64,000 nucleotides of DNA. Source: Penicillium oxalicum (lineage: Eukaryota > Ascomycota > Eurotiomycetes > Eurotiales > Aspergillaceae). Positions 50,468 through 61,568 of this stretch are shown piece by piece. The position numbers were made by a program, and so were the translations under genes. Under the pieces are notes generated by a model, which saw only the letters and a list, made by a program, of their open reading frames with translations, was not told the DNA's origin and did not search any database. The stretch is from the NCBI RefSeq assembly GCF_001723175.1, contig NC_064654.1, positions 2,170,001 to 2,234,000 on the forward strand, in the 5' to 3' direction. The first letter of the stretch is position 1, and every line of letters begins with the position of its first letter.

Positions 50468-51888
50468 ATGATGTCCAAAGCGAATGATTTATTCAAAATA
50501 CCACTTTGGTTAGATTGCGATCCAGGGAAGTCCCGGCTATTCTGATCTATAAAATAATGTCTGTCTTCTAATATTCGTCCCCGTGCAGGTCATGATGTTT
50601 GTTGATCCAATCCAAGTCATTCGAGAAAACGAAGAAAGTCCATTTCGTTAAGTCTGATGTCTAGGATGCTTTTGCAATTCTGTTGGCTGCGCATCACCCG
50701 TCCCTCAATCTGCTAGGAATCACCACCATACACGGCAATGCGTCCCTCGAAAACACAACTTACAATGCACGGAGTATTCTGGAGGCTATTGGGCGACCCG
50801 AAATTCCAGTCTACCCGGGAAGCCCAAAGCCATTTTCGCGACCTGCTTTACATGCTCCCGATATTCATGGTGAGACTCGATTCTTTTTGTGCCTTTGAAT
50901 GTGTTTTCGCATCAAGATGCTCAACAGCTACCTGATCTAGGCGAATCTGGCTTGGACGGCACAGATCTGCTACCAAAGCCCTCGGTTGCCGCGATCACTG
51001 ATGAAAACCCAATTCTGGCCATGAGAAATGCGCTCTTAGCGCAACCCAAAGGAACCCCTTGGGTAGTTGCGACTGGAACTTTGACCAACGTCGCACTGTT
51101 ATTCGCAACCTTCCCTGAGCTGGTGGACCACATTCAAGGTCTGAGCATTATGGGGGGTGCTATTGGCGGTGGCTTCACGGATGCACCCATGAGCAAACTA
51201 CCTGGAGAGCACTCTCGCATTGGAAATGTTACTCCATGGGCTGAATTCAACATCTATGTGAGTAGCATCTCATTGCATTGTGGATGATCGTTCAGCGTGA
51301 GGGCTATGACTGACTCTGGACTCGTTTGTGTCCTGACCTCAGTGTGACCCCGAGTCGTCCGAGTCTATCTTCAGTAACCCAGCTCTGGCAGCGAAAACTA
51401 CAATGGCAGCTTTGGATTTGACCCACCAAGTTCTTGCGTCTGAAAACGTGCAAACAAGAATTCTACACGGTGGAAGAGACACTTCCAGACCTCCCACCGT
51501 GATTCGCCAGATTCTTCATGCTCTTCTCACCTTCTTTGCAGCAACATATGAGCAAGTCTTTGGGCTCGCCACTGGACCTCCGCTGCATGATCCATTGGCC
51601 GTTGCGGTGATTCTATCATCTTTGAATCCAAACTATGCGACAAGATACCCTCTTCGGGCACTGAATTTCGACGACAGAGGTGGCGAGCGATTCGCTGTCA
51701 AGATCGTCACAGACGGGCAGCATGGCAAGGACATCTCCGTTACAGGGCAACTGGGTCGCTCAATTGCAACTCCAGTCCCAGGCCCGGGTGTCGCCATCCC
51801 CAGAGGTGTTGATTTGGACGCATTTTGGAATGTGATCCTCGACTGCCTTCAATTGGCCGACGATTGCAATTCGAGCCGTCAGATTTGA
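50468..51888 (+). CDS. Inosine-uridine-type nucleoside N-ribohydrolase
   Basis: Splits ribonucleosides into base and ribose in nucleoside salvage. Exons: 50468-50525, 50589-50596 (8 nt), 50665-50869, 50941-51257, 51343-51888, about 377 residues. The calcium-binding Asp cluster DCDPGHDD is spread over the first three exons. After it come AFAILLAAHHPSLNLLG, TTIHGNASLENTTYNA, the ATGTLTNVALL segment, LSIMGGAIGGG, WAEFNIYCDPE and HDPLAVAVIL, all typical of the family. The intron after the first exon would have to start with GG (50526-50527, GGAAGT) instead of GT. Every other junction is canonical and keeps frame. The gene is therefore either spliced non-canonically, recently damaged, or affected by a sequence error. 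The start may be the second of two adjacent Met codons. Confidence 0.82.
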
Positions 51889-52730
51889 TGTACAGGCACA
51901 CAGGTTGTTTGTCATATTATTGCATCTCTGTATGGGAAGTCTATTAGATATACTGTGAAATGGCTAGAATCCTCCATATAGCAATGTGACATCCACCACG
52001 AACATAGAATTGTGGATTTTGAGACCGAGTGATCAATGAATGAGAACATTGGATTGACATTGAGCCACGTTTCTGGTTTTCGAATCATCACGGGGAGCGA
52101 ATCCCGACTAGAAAAGTCCTGTGAGAGAAGCATGGATTCTTATGGCGTTCTGCGCCCATCCCGCTCTCTCGATCATTGAAAGCGTTTGAGGTGTAGCCTC
52201 AAGGCCATGTAGAGTATCGAATCTCCGTCTTCTGAACAGCCTCTGTCTTATTCGTCGAAAAATGGAGCTCGGGACGCGACTTCTGACTCCAGGCTAGACT
52301 CGATAATCCGAAGAGGAATGTTGTTCATATCAGAGAGGTTTCGGTTTCAGAGAGGTGTGTAAGTCTTACGCACGTGGCTGTGATGTGGAACTCGCCAATC
52401 ATCATCATCACTAGCCGGAGTAGCTGGGCAGAGTGGGCGATGATTCGGCAGGATGAGTCTCACGTGAGATGATAAGGCTGTCAACCCACTGGGATTGGAT
52501 TGAAGTGACAAGGGTCCTGAAGAGACACTATTCTCGATTGAGATGGTCTTGGCACCGGGTGCCGTGGAATATGATTCGTGCAGCCAGACGTCTCTCAATG
52601 TATGATAATCCAGGGTTGGAGAGGTTCACATTACTGAGGTCTGACTGTGCTTACTTCTTGTGAGGGACAAATCCTATGCAAGCAAAGGGTTCAAAAAAGA
52701 ACGAACAGGACAAAAAAGAGATTGTAATGC
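51889..52730. other. Intergenic region, no gene seen
   Basis: 3' region of the nucleoside hydrolase gene followed by sequence without supportable frames. The right end is the A-rich (T-rich on the transcribed strand) terminator of the first tRNA gene. Confidence 0.55.
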
Positions 52731-52818
52731 TCCCTCGAACCGGAATCGAGCCGGTGACCTTTCGGTTATATGATAGTCCATTACAGCCGAACGTGATATC
52801 CAACTACACCATCGAGGG
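52731..52818 (-). tRNA. tRNA-Tyr (GTA) with a 14-nt intron
   Basis: On the minus strand the acceptor stem CCCTCGA pairs with TCGAGGG, with discriminator A. C1-G72 is the eukaryotic tRNA-Tyr identity pair. The A box is TGGTGTAGTTGG, and the B box GGCTCGATTCC lies in the T arm. The anticodon stem TTCGG/CCGAA encloses loop bases CTGTAA, with GTA at 52784-52782, then the intron TGGACTATCATATA (52780-52767). Without the intron it is 74 nt. A T run on the transcribed strand follows (plus strand 52714-52719). Confidence 0.9.
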
Positions 52819-53396
52819 TTGAGATTACATGAGGATGTAGTTGCTCTTGACTTATATCCACCAGTTTTGAATGAAAAATTACGTTCTAACAAGCGTTCCA
52901 GTCACTAATATTATTGCCAAATGGTGATAAATTGATGAGACAGTAGTAGAGAGATTACCAGATGTGAGATAGAGTATGATATCCAAATAATGTGGATACA
53001 TTGCTACATTGAACACACCGGGGACTTGACCATCTTGTACGAGCTGCCATGTTTCGTTTTCCCTACTGGTGAGCTTTTAAGTACAAAGCTGCCTCAATCA
53101 GTCTCCAACTGCATCGAAGTCAGTTTGGCTTGTAGAATAAACAGCCTGCTGTCCTTATTCGAGTTGCGTGACTGTGCTAACCACCTCGTCAATGTTCTGC
53201 CTGCGGACCCATTTTTCTGGCATGAGATTCTGAGGGGCCTACACGGCATGCACGGGTTATTTTTGGGCAGCTTGGGTGGGCCTTGCAGAATTTTTTACTA
53301 GCGAGCGTCGAGATGGTGGATATTCGAAATAAAAAAGCGCATATGAAGAAGAACATTAAAAATGAACAAAAAAAAACGAAAAAGAAATTGTAATGC
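52819..53396. other. Spacer between the two tRNA-Tyr genes
   Basis: About 580 bp without a gene. The last 15 bp before the second tRNA (AATTGTAATGC region) resemble the sequence at the same position before the first, as expected for a segmental duplication of the tRNA with its 3' flank. Confidence 0.5.
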
Positions 53397-53484
53397 TCCC
53401 TCGAACCGGAATCGAGCCGGTGACCTTTCGGTTATATGATTATCCATTACAGCCGAACGTGATATCCAACTACACCATCGAGGG
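53397..53484 (-). tRNA. tRNA-Tyr (GTA), second copy, with a 14-nt intron
   Basis: Same mature sequence as the copy at 52731-52818, including the acceptor stem, A and B boxes and GTA anticodon. The intron reads TGGATAATCATATA, differing from the first copy at two adjacent positions. A-rich plus-strand sequence at 53369-53385 supplies the T-run terminator for the transcript. Confidence 0.9.
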
Positions 53485-54787
53485 TTTGATTACGGATGCT
53501 TGGCACTCCTCTACGTACTCAATCCCAAATGCACGGGCTCGCACCACCCACCGAAAATCCACTCAACATTTATCTTCGAAATGATAGCCAGTGTCCCGAA
53601 TCTCGTCTTTGGCACAAAGGCACAGGCTTTCGAATTTTTTTGACTAATGGCTCAGGCTCTTGATCGCTCAATACTAGAATCTTGACTTCTCGGTAATTAC
53701 GGGAGTCAGAGGTCTATGGCTGCCTTTTGAGAAAAGCATATCTCATCTAAGTGTCATAACTACTGAAAGTTGGCCCTCTTCTTCTCCGGGGAGAGAAGTA
53801 TAGTCTGCTTCCGCCGTGTTCCGTTGGGAGCTCCCCGTCATATTTACCTACAAATCATGCATAGCTCTCGGTAGAATATGATGGATTGTTTGTTTTCTTT
53901 GACTGGCGAAATTCTGACTGTTGCCTTCACTGGAGTTCAGCGCTTCCGACGAGCTAATGCTTGGAATTGTGAGGAAGTGTTTGTCTCTGATATGTCTGTG
54001 GTCTCGTTGTATTTAATTGTGAACCACTAGGCACTGCCCATCTCTGGGCGCCCGGGACACAAACGATGGTCCGAAATGGCCAAGTAACCATGCTCCGGAC
54101 CACGATGTAGATGCAAGAGGTACCAAGATCAATCCCTTGGAACGCCTGGGTAATCTACAGCACTATGCTGGAGCCGATGGGCCACAGCGGTGGCACATAT
54201 AGATCAGTGCATAACCTTAAACGCACGAACCAGAATAGAATCCTTAGGTTTTTACCGCCCTTGGCAGGTTCTGTGAGACTGAGACCAGCGAGGTTTTCAA
54301 GATCACTCTTGATATTGCCCAAGCTAGATGGCTAGGTGCAGTCTGAGAACCTCATAATCCGGATCGTCGGGGTCTCTCTTTAAATCACGGAGTCCGGCTG
54401 TGGTTGGCAAAGGCTGATGCCCGCAGACATGCCGGAGATTCAGTGGATTCGCAGCCCCCCCCGGCCGGAGCCTTGCTGGACGTCATCCGCGCCCTCCTTG
54501 ACTGCTGCGCATCTAATCTTCACTTCTCCACATCTGCACCCAAGACAAAGCCAATATCATCCTCGATCATTTCTGTAGACATCGCGCGATCAACCACAGG
54601 CCTTATCTTCATCAAACTTGCAGAACCACCACGCTTCCTTACAAATACACGCACCACCTATCCACCAGGACACCGCTGCGCTACCAATATTTCCTCAGAC
54701 AACCTCCATACCCAGCAAGTGCCCGATATCTGCCTGCGGGTACTTCCTCTACGGCGAACTTTGACCCCCCAGTCCACCCGCGAGGAG
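53485..54787. other. Intergenic region and leader of the Vid24-family gene
   Basis: About 1.3 kb, no gene supported. From about 54404 to 54787 the frame is open into the start codon at 54788 but contains no in-frame ATG, so it is probably the 5' untranslated leader. Confidence 0.5.
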
Positions 54788-56717
54788 ATGCCGCCTCCCA
54801 ACTCGGCATCAGTACGTTCGCCAACTCCATATCCCGAAATCAGTCAGTTCGTCACGTTTATTGGTGAATATCTGTTAGTTAACTTCCTCTGCGACGTACT
54901 AGCACGGCACGCCGGCCTTGACTCCTACACCCTCCGCACCTGCGCCCGAGACGGAGCCCTTTTCGCAACCAACGTCGACACCCGAAACAACCGCTGTCTC
55001 CGCAGGTCTGGACAGTGATAACGCACACGACGAGAATGTCAACTTCCTCCGCAATCAATCCCTCCTGTCAAACCCACTGCCAACGTCCCTGAGTCGTCCT
55101 CGTCGCCGTCGCTACCAAGTGTCGCAACCACAGCAGATGGCCGACCGACCGACCGAGGACCGAATGGACCTGGATGATCCCAGCAACCTCCACTTGTCCG
55201 TCGAGATCAACCGTCCCATCCCGATCGTTCGTCCGCAACGAGAGGAACGTAGAGCCATGCCCGATTACGAAAGCCGCCGGGCCAACTCCCGCTCCCTCTA
55301 TGGGTGGGCGCCCGGGTCAGACGACGACGACGAGGAACACCACCTCGAGGAAGCGGAAGATGAACAAGTGCGACCCTTCCTCCACGCTGTTTCAGATCGC
55401 AGTGGGCCGACTAGCCAAGCGGACATGAATGAGCCTGAGAATCGCACACCGGCCGCCAATAGCCTCGTCCCTGACGATGCACGAGCCTGGCTGACGGCGC
55501 CGATTCCGATGGAGCTGTTGCAGTCAGCCCGTCGACAACCGAGGCTAGCGAGGATAAGAACACTGGAGGGATTTCTTCTGGATCGCTATGGAACGCGCCC
55601 CAGCGACGAATTCGCAGATCCCGAGCGAGCCGGGAACTCGACGTCAACACGGGTTTATCGTTACCGTCCTCCAAGTCGGGGGGATTTCCACCGGGGGTTG
55701 ACCAACAGCGACTTGCGTGCCAGAGTGGCTGCCCATCGGCGATTGCATCCTAACCACGCGGGAGATTCACTGCTCAAAGACACAATCAAATATCTCGATC
55801 GATTACGGTACTCCAATTCATTTGAGGAAAGCATCAGCTCCGCCGCCGCGACGGGTTTTATTTCACTGGAGAATTTCTCATTGAAAGACAATGACCTCAT
55901 CCTTGATGTCAACACGATTCGACCACCTGAACAATGCTCGTGGCTGCGAGAGGGAATGGTTTTCGCAGGCTGTCAAAAAGCGGCCAACGCGGGATGTCCC
56001 GCGGTGGCCCAGCGCGCTCAAAGCCCCCGTACATCGGGCGAACCCGTGATCGTCAACGGCAGTGAGGGTACTCGTATCAGGGTACACACAGCCAGCGGAC
56101 GTCGGTATCTTGCAAATGCAGCGCGCGATGAGAACTGGCCAGTCAAGGTGACCATCCATAGCATCAACCGCGCGGATATGACTCTGTCGGGAACCATGGA
56201 AGCGTACAATATCCCCGATAAGTCGTCGCCAACACGCGACGCCCATATTGTCACCTTCCTAGAAGGCGAGATTATCGACTTTAACCATCACACACTCGAA
56301 ACCAAAAATTTCAAGGCGGATGCAGACATCGACAGTACATACTGGCGAGAACTACAGCCGTTCAAAGATCTAACCGATGCTGAGATATCCAAGAATCTTG
56401 TGAGCAAAAAATGGATCACGGAACATTTGCTGCGAGGGTGGATACTCATGCGCTGGAAGGGTATGTAAGGTCTTGTCACGGGTTACCGATCTTTGGCTTC
56501 TCAGAGCATAGCTAATATGTCCTCAGAGCGATGTTTTATCACTCCAACAGATGCTCGGCAGGGTCTCACAATCTCCGGATTTTACTACATATCTCTTCGC
56601 CGCGAAGACGGTCATGTCGAAGGGCTGTACTATGATCCCGGCAGCTCGCCTTACCAACAACTCTCCCTGAAGCCAGAGATGAGAAAGATGGAATGTCCAT
56701 CGTACTCTTTCCGATAA
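54788..56717 (+). CDS. Vid24/Gid4-family substrate receptor of the GID/CTLH ubiquitin ligase
   Basis: Three exons (54788-54811, 54903-56460, 56527-56717) give about 590 residues. The first 350 are disordered, Pro/Ser/Arg-rich with an acidic block (DDDDEEHHLEEAEDE). The C-terminal Vid24 domain (PF09783) follows: DMTLSGTMEAYNIPDKSS, HIVTFLEGEIIDFNHHTLET, DIDSTYWRELQPF and WILMRWKERCFI. It ends with ISGFYYISLRREDGHVEGLY and YYDPGSSPYQQL. In yeast, Gid4/Vid24 recognises proline N-degrons on gluconeogenic enzymes and hands them to the E3 complex. The long disordered N-terminus is usual in fungal homologues. The 24-nt first exon is inferred from frame, a GTACGT donor and a TAG acceptor, and is the least certain part. 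Confidence 0.88.
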
Positions 56718-57359
56718 CTCAGGAAACAATCGTGTACAAAAAGTAAGACCACTCGGAAACCGACCTCATTGACAGTATGAATTGATACCAGACTCTTCCA
56801 TGTGTGGGAAATTGTTCTGTTACATTCGGCTCAAGGCTTCTCGTTTCGTCGCACAAAATCATCCTTTAATTTCCCGCATAGCTGGCTGGAGTTGTCTCAT
56901 CAATCTGTTCAATTACTGCGTCTGAGCCTACCGAGTTCGCATTTCAGGGGAAAGCGTCTTTGTTAGTCAAGTGTGCCATAAGCACGAAAATTCATACCTC
57001 ACACTGAAGCGAAGAGAGTGTTTCTGTCTAGAGCAGTTTCATTCGATGTATTCCCTCGGGGTCATTAGCTAGGCCCAGACCGGGCGGAGAGTCCATTTTG
57101 CATATACGCTAATTGCCGAAGAGATTAAATTCCTAGGCAATCACTTCCGTCTTTTGGAAGGGTCTTCCAGCGTCAGGCTTTGACTGGTTTATCTAACGGT
57201 CTTATATAACCTGCTACGTTCTAGCACAGAGGACTGTCGAAGACGAGGGGAAAAGTCCTTATGGAGGGATGGGTCGGCATGGATTGCATTGCCCGTGACT
57301 CTTGGAGACTCGCAGACTTGATGGAATTTGGGCAATACTAGCTCCCAGATGAAGTGGAT
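56718..57359. other. Intergenic region between convergent genes
   Basis: About 640 bp with the 3' ends of the Vid24-family gene and the MFS transporter. No gene seen. Confidence 0.6.
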
Positions 57360-58987
57360 CTATACCACCGCCATTTTGAACAGACCATTCACAAGCCTCG
57401 CCTTCCTCGTCACACTGGGAATGACACCCGCAGCTCCAGGCATATGCTCCCGAGGTAGCACGGCATCATTTTCCATGGACTGGGATTGAGGAGTGAGCGA
57501 GACACCGTTGGGGCTGGTCTTTTCCAACTCTGAGATTTTCCACGCGCGCACAAGCCCAAGGCAAGCACATGCTGCCATAAACATGCACCCGACAAATATC
57601 TGCGCATGCAAAAAGTTGGTCTCATGGTCGGTACGTAACCACAGGGCAACTGGCTCTGCAAAAGTGCTGGGGATCACTACTGAAAGCCAGAAGATTGACA
57701 GGGCAGATGGCAGTAGCTGCAAACCGACAACCTCCGCGCCGACGGGGGCAACTGTCGTCGTGAAGGTTGCAGCCACGGGGCCGGCGATCAAGGCACAGAA
57801 GACGAGAACACCGAAACTTTTGGCGAAGATCCACACAACCAGCGAGAAGAGACCAGCCAGGAAGGTGCACACTAAAGCGGTATTAAGCCTGCCAAAGCTA
57901 TCGCTGACGTACCCTATAACGGGTCGACCAAGGCCTCCGCCAAGATTGAACATCGCACCCAGAATTGAGCCCTGGGACGCGTTCAAGCCGACTGTGCTTG
58001 CGTAGTCGGGAATTGAAAAGAGAAGGGCCACGTAGCCCAGAACACTGAAGCAGCCCCAAGCTAAAGTGAGCAGAAACTCGGGTCGCTTCAGGAGCTCCGT
58101 GTGAAATGCAATCTGGATTGCTCCAATGGCTTTGTTCCGATCTTTGACAATGATGGCCGAGATACCACACGCAGCAGCAGATACAATGGCCAGAATTCGA
58201 AACGCCCAGCCAATTCCCCATCTCTGTATCATGGCACCGGTGGCCAACGAATAAATCAGGCCTCCAATCCCCGAACCCGCCGTTGCAATGCCGTTTGCGA
58301 GAGATCGGCGACGGGTGAACCACTGAGGGATGATACCAACAGTGGCACTGAATTGCATTCCCATTCCAAACCCGAAACACAGGGCCTGGCTGAGAAACAA
58401 GTGCCAGATTTGAGTGGCCCACGATGCCCCAAACAGTGCCGCTGTCTGTAAGGTGATGCCAATCATCAAGCTGGTCCTTGTGCCCCAGACTCGAGTGGTG
58501 ATAGTTGCGACGGGGGCAATGAATTGGGCCATACTGAGGGAAAGACCCCCAACAAAGGCATAGTCAAGGTCTGATGCGCCTGAAAATGTGTCGGTTGCCA
58601 GATAGTGAGCCAGAAAAACGCCATAAGACTAGTTGATTGCAATGCGTCAGCAGGTTGACACGGTGTCTGAGCATCACAAAGACTTACACTATTGATCCCC
58701 CATGTATGGGCATTGATCAGAAAGACGCAGATGACGCAGATCCAGCCAAAGCCACCATCGACCTCAGTGGGTGGTGCTTGCGATTGAGCTTGCTCGACAT
58801 CTGTTGTATTGGATTCACCCCCCGCTGACGACTTTTGATGCGCCGAAGCGTCGTCGGCCGAACCAATCTCAGAGCCAGCGTTCTTTTGAAATTCTGGAGA
58901 AGAAGTAGACAGGTCACCACCAGGTGAAGCATCTGTCTCTGTGTGACCAGCATCGTTCTTCTCCTTGATCCTGCTTTGTTCGCCCAT
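57360..58987 (-). CDS. MFS transporter, monocarboxylate-transporter (MCT/MCH) type
   Basis: Two exons (58987-58688, 58628-57360) encode about 522 residues. An acidic, Ser-rich N-terminal tail precedes the MCT family signature VDGGFGW at the start of helix 1 (then ICVICVFLINAHTWGINS, SYGVFLAHYL). Twelve hydrophobic segments follow, with FGFGMGMQFSATVGIIPQWF, FTRRRSLANGIATAGSGIGG, and GRPVIGYVSDSFGRLN as landmarks. Fungal members carry monocarboxylates or related small organic molecules, and several sit in specialised-metabolite clusters. The substrate is unknown. The gene lies 2.6 kb from, and divergent to, the tryptophan synthase-like gene. The start was set at the Met of MGEQSR, as the frame upstream of it lacks family features. 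Confidence 0.9.
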
Positions 58988-60358
58988 TACTATTATCGAA
59001 TGGCAATGGGAGACTTTCAATTGACAGGAGAGTGGATGTGAGCTGGCGAAGATGTCGGAACGAGTTGTGTTCTTTGGTGTGCACTTGAATGACCAAATGT
59101 ATACCAATGGAGACTCGGTAGCCTGTAGCTTCAAGCACTCACAGGTCGGCTAATTGGAGATACTCTAGTGCTGCATTCGGAATGCGTAGCAGGGGTGATC
59201 GAATTGCCACAATGAAGAAGAAATAGATATTTCATACAAGTTTCAATTTGTCTACTTCCACCATCTATCTCCGTGAACGCTAGGGGCTGAGTCAGACCAT
59301 GAAGATCAATCTTAGGTCCTCATTCTCAGGTGGAGATACCGAAGACATTCCCATTAAGCTAGCTTCATGCAGACAGGGGAAGTCTCGTCGCTCGATCTTC
59401 CCCCCCCCCCTGATATACCCGTTATATAATATTTCTTAGTCACATATCCCGACCCGATAAGCACAGAGGACAGGTCAATTGGCTCCGAGATTCTTCTCAT
59501 CTTGCCACTAAGTCTTCATCCGTGTATTGGGAGGTAAGCTGTTGCCACCGAAAATCTCTGTAGATGGTATATGCCTCTCTCGGTTGGGCCACGAGGTAAT
59601 GTTCCTGGACTTGGCGCGCTCTTGATGAGACACTCCATCCCCGAAGAATAATGTTTGATCTCACAAGGCTTGAACACAACGAAATGTGAGGAGAGGAAAG
59701 TGGGACAATGGGATGAAGTTCGACTATTGGTTTAAAGCTTATCATATCTTCTGTAAATGGAATTCCTCCTTTATCCAGTAGGTCTCTAAGGACTGATCTT
59801 CTTGCTTCCGCGCGCCTTACGTCCTGAATTCTTTTTCTTTTTTCTGTTTTCTTTTGCGAACAGGCCTAATCACGGAGAAGCCATAGAGCTGTTCACCGAT
59901 CCTGTTTGGTAAAAATGGAGGAAAACGCTGTACGTTTGCCGCACTTGATCGAGCCCAGTGAAACATCCAGTAGAATGTCACATGATTCGTGGCTGTTTAA
60001 AGTAGTTTGCGGTGAATCGATTGGCCACTTGGCCGTCGATCTTTTCCCACACTGCATCCCATGATTTGATGACCCGAAGATTATTCAAGATGACATCTTG
60101 ATTAGCTTTTGATCGGCAATCATGATCCCCTGGGAGCTCAGTCCTATCGTCGTCGGGATAATGTCTAATCCTTGACAAGTCTTAGGGGCCAACACGGGCT
60201 TGCTTTCCACATCCAGAATAGGTAGCTCGCAAAGCCATCCGGTGTCTCTCCTGGTCGCGCGAATATCGCAAGCGAGAGTCGCCATTCATTCATTACAGTA
60301 CACCAATGGAGACAAGATTGTCACCCATTAGAACTTAAATCCGATAAAGGCTGTTGCT
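58988..60358. other. Intergenic region, no firm gene
   Basis: About 1.4 kb upstream of the MFS gene. It contains a 12-C run near 59400-59411 and a T/C-rich stretch near 59830. Minus-strand frames at 59497-59745 and 60085-60285 have protein-like composition but no recognisable family; they could be remnants. Confidence 0.4.
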
Positions 60359-61021
60359 ATGGCGGCTGACCGATTCTCGGAGTCATCACCCCAGCTTCAT
60401 CCCCCCAGCTTTCTCGCCACCAACCCCGAAGATGCTCGAGCGCCATTTTGGCGAAATTGTGGCTTCTCGGGTCCACGGGGCAACTCCACTCTACTGCTTC
60501 GAGTTGCGGCCCGCTCCATCCCATGGGAAGTCTAACAATGTTGTATCTTACATCGACAGGCTCGCGTCTTGTTGTGGGGATGCTGGCTCGACGACGCCCT
60601 GGATCGAGCCTTGTTGCCTACAACGCTGTGTGATTCCTTTTTGTTTCAAAAGACGATAGAGCTATTGCGTTCATGATGTGCTTCAGATGGTGGTTTCGTT
60701 CTGTTTGGCCTGGTCAGATTGGAGCTGCCAGTGGACTGTCATGTAGGATCTCATCAGGGAACTTGTCGCCTCGATGAGTCTCGGCTAGAGCTCGACCTTG
60801 CAGAGCAGAGTTGAGACTTATTCCTCACCGAGGTCGTGGTCTCAGTTCATAGGCGGGATCTCTTTCCACATGTGTGGCGCGAAGAATCGCTGCAAACTCA
60901 ACTGATCTTGCGACTAGGCTTGGCGACTTCTGGCATCTCCGGCCTCGGAACCTATATGAATTTGCAATTTGAAGCCAATGCCATCCAGGCAAGAAATTCC
61001 TTGAGAGAATGGAGTACGTAG
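60359..61021 (+). pseudogene. Decayed reading frame with three in-frame stops
   Basis: From an ATG at 60359 one frame runs about 220 codons to TAG at 61019-61021, interrupted only by TAA (60533), TGA (60674) and TGA (60812). The pieces have protein-like composition, such as NPEDARAPFWRNCGFSGP, LLWGCWLDDALDRALLPTTL and QTQLILRLGLATSGISGLGT. I do not recognise the family. No intron arrangement with normal donors removes all three stops. The last two thirds resemble helical regions of fungal regulators or enzymes only in a general way. Confidence 0.35.
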
Positions 61022-61568
61022 ACTCTGCACTCCATCCACCTTGGCCCTTCTAAGACTTCTACCTCTGCACGACGCTTCCGGACTAGGTGAGTGAAACGAA
61101 TGATAAAGCCGTGCTGAATCATTAAAGTTTGATCATATCTTCGTTACGCAAAATTATTGCTTATTATGTCACCGTTTACGATCAATGAAGCTAGTGCTTA
61201 TCTTTTTGTCGCTGATATCTAACTCAGGTAGCTTCAAGGAAGATCCAAGACCACTATCATCACGTTTATTCTCGAAAAAGTGTGAATTAATCTCAAATGG
61301 GCGATGATTTGCTTCCTGAGACATCTCGATGGCTATGCTCCGAGGATGCGTAGATTTTGCCACTTGAATGTGGAATCGACTTGTTGGAAACACTGAACCC
61401 AAAGCTGGATAAGCAAAGTTTCACCGTATCGATTACACTTCCAGGTCTCTATAAATATGTGGCTGCTCGCAGCAGATTGCAGTCATCGAGTTTCTGAATA
61501 TCAGAACTTGAGAAGCGTTTCCAATTGGAGAGTCAGAAACTACAGTCTTTGCAATTTTCTTTCTCACC
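61022..61568. other. Upstream region of the tryptophan synthase-like gene
   Basis: About 550 bp without a supportable gene. The minus-strand 77-codon frame at 61169-61402 has no recognisable family. Confidence 0.5.

Noticed and set aside
54404..54787. N-terminal extension of the Vid24-family protein
   Set aside because: The frame is open but has no ATG before 54788; more likely 5' leader.
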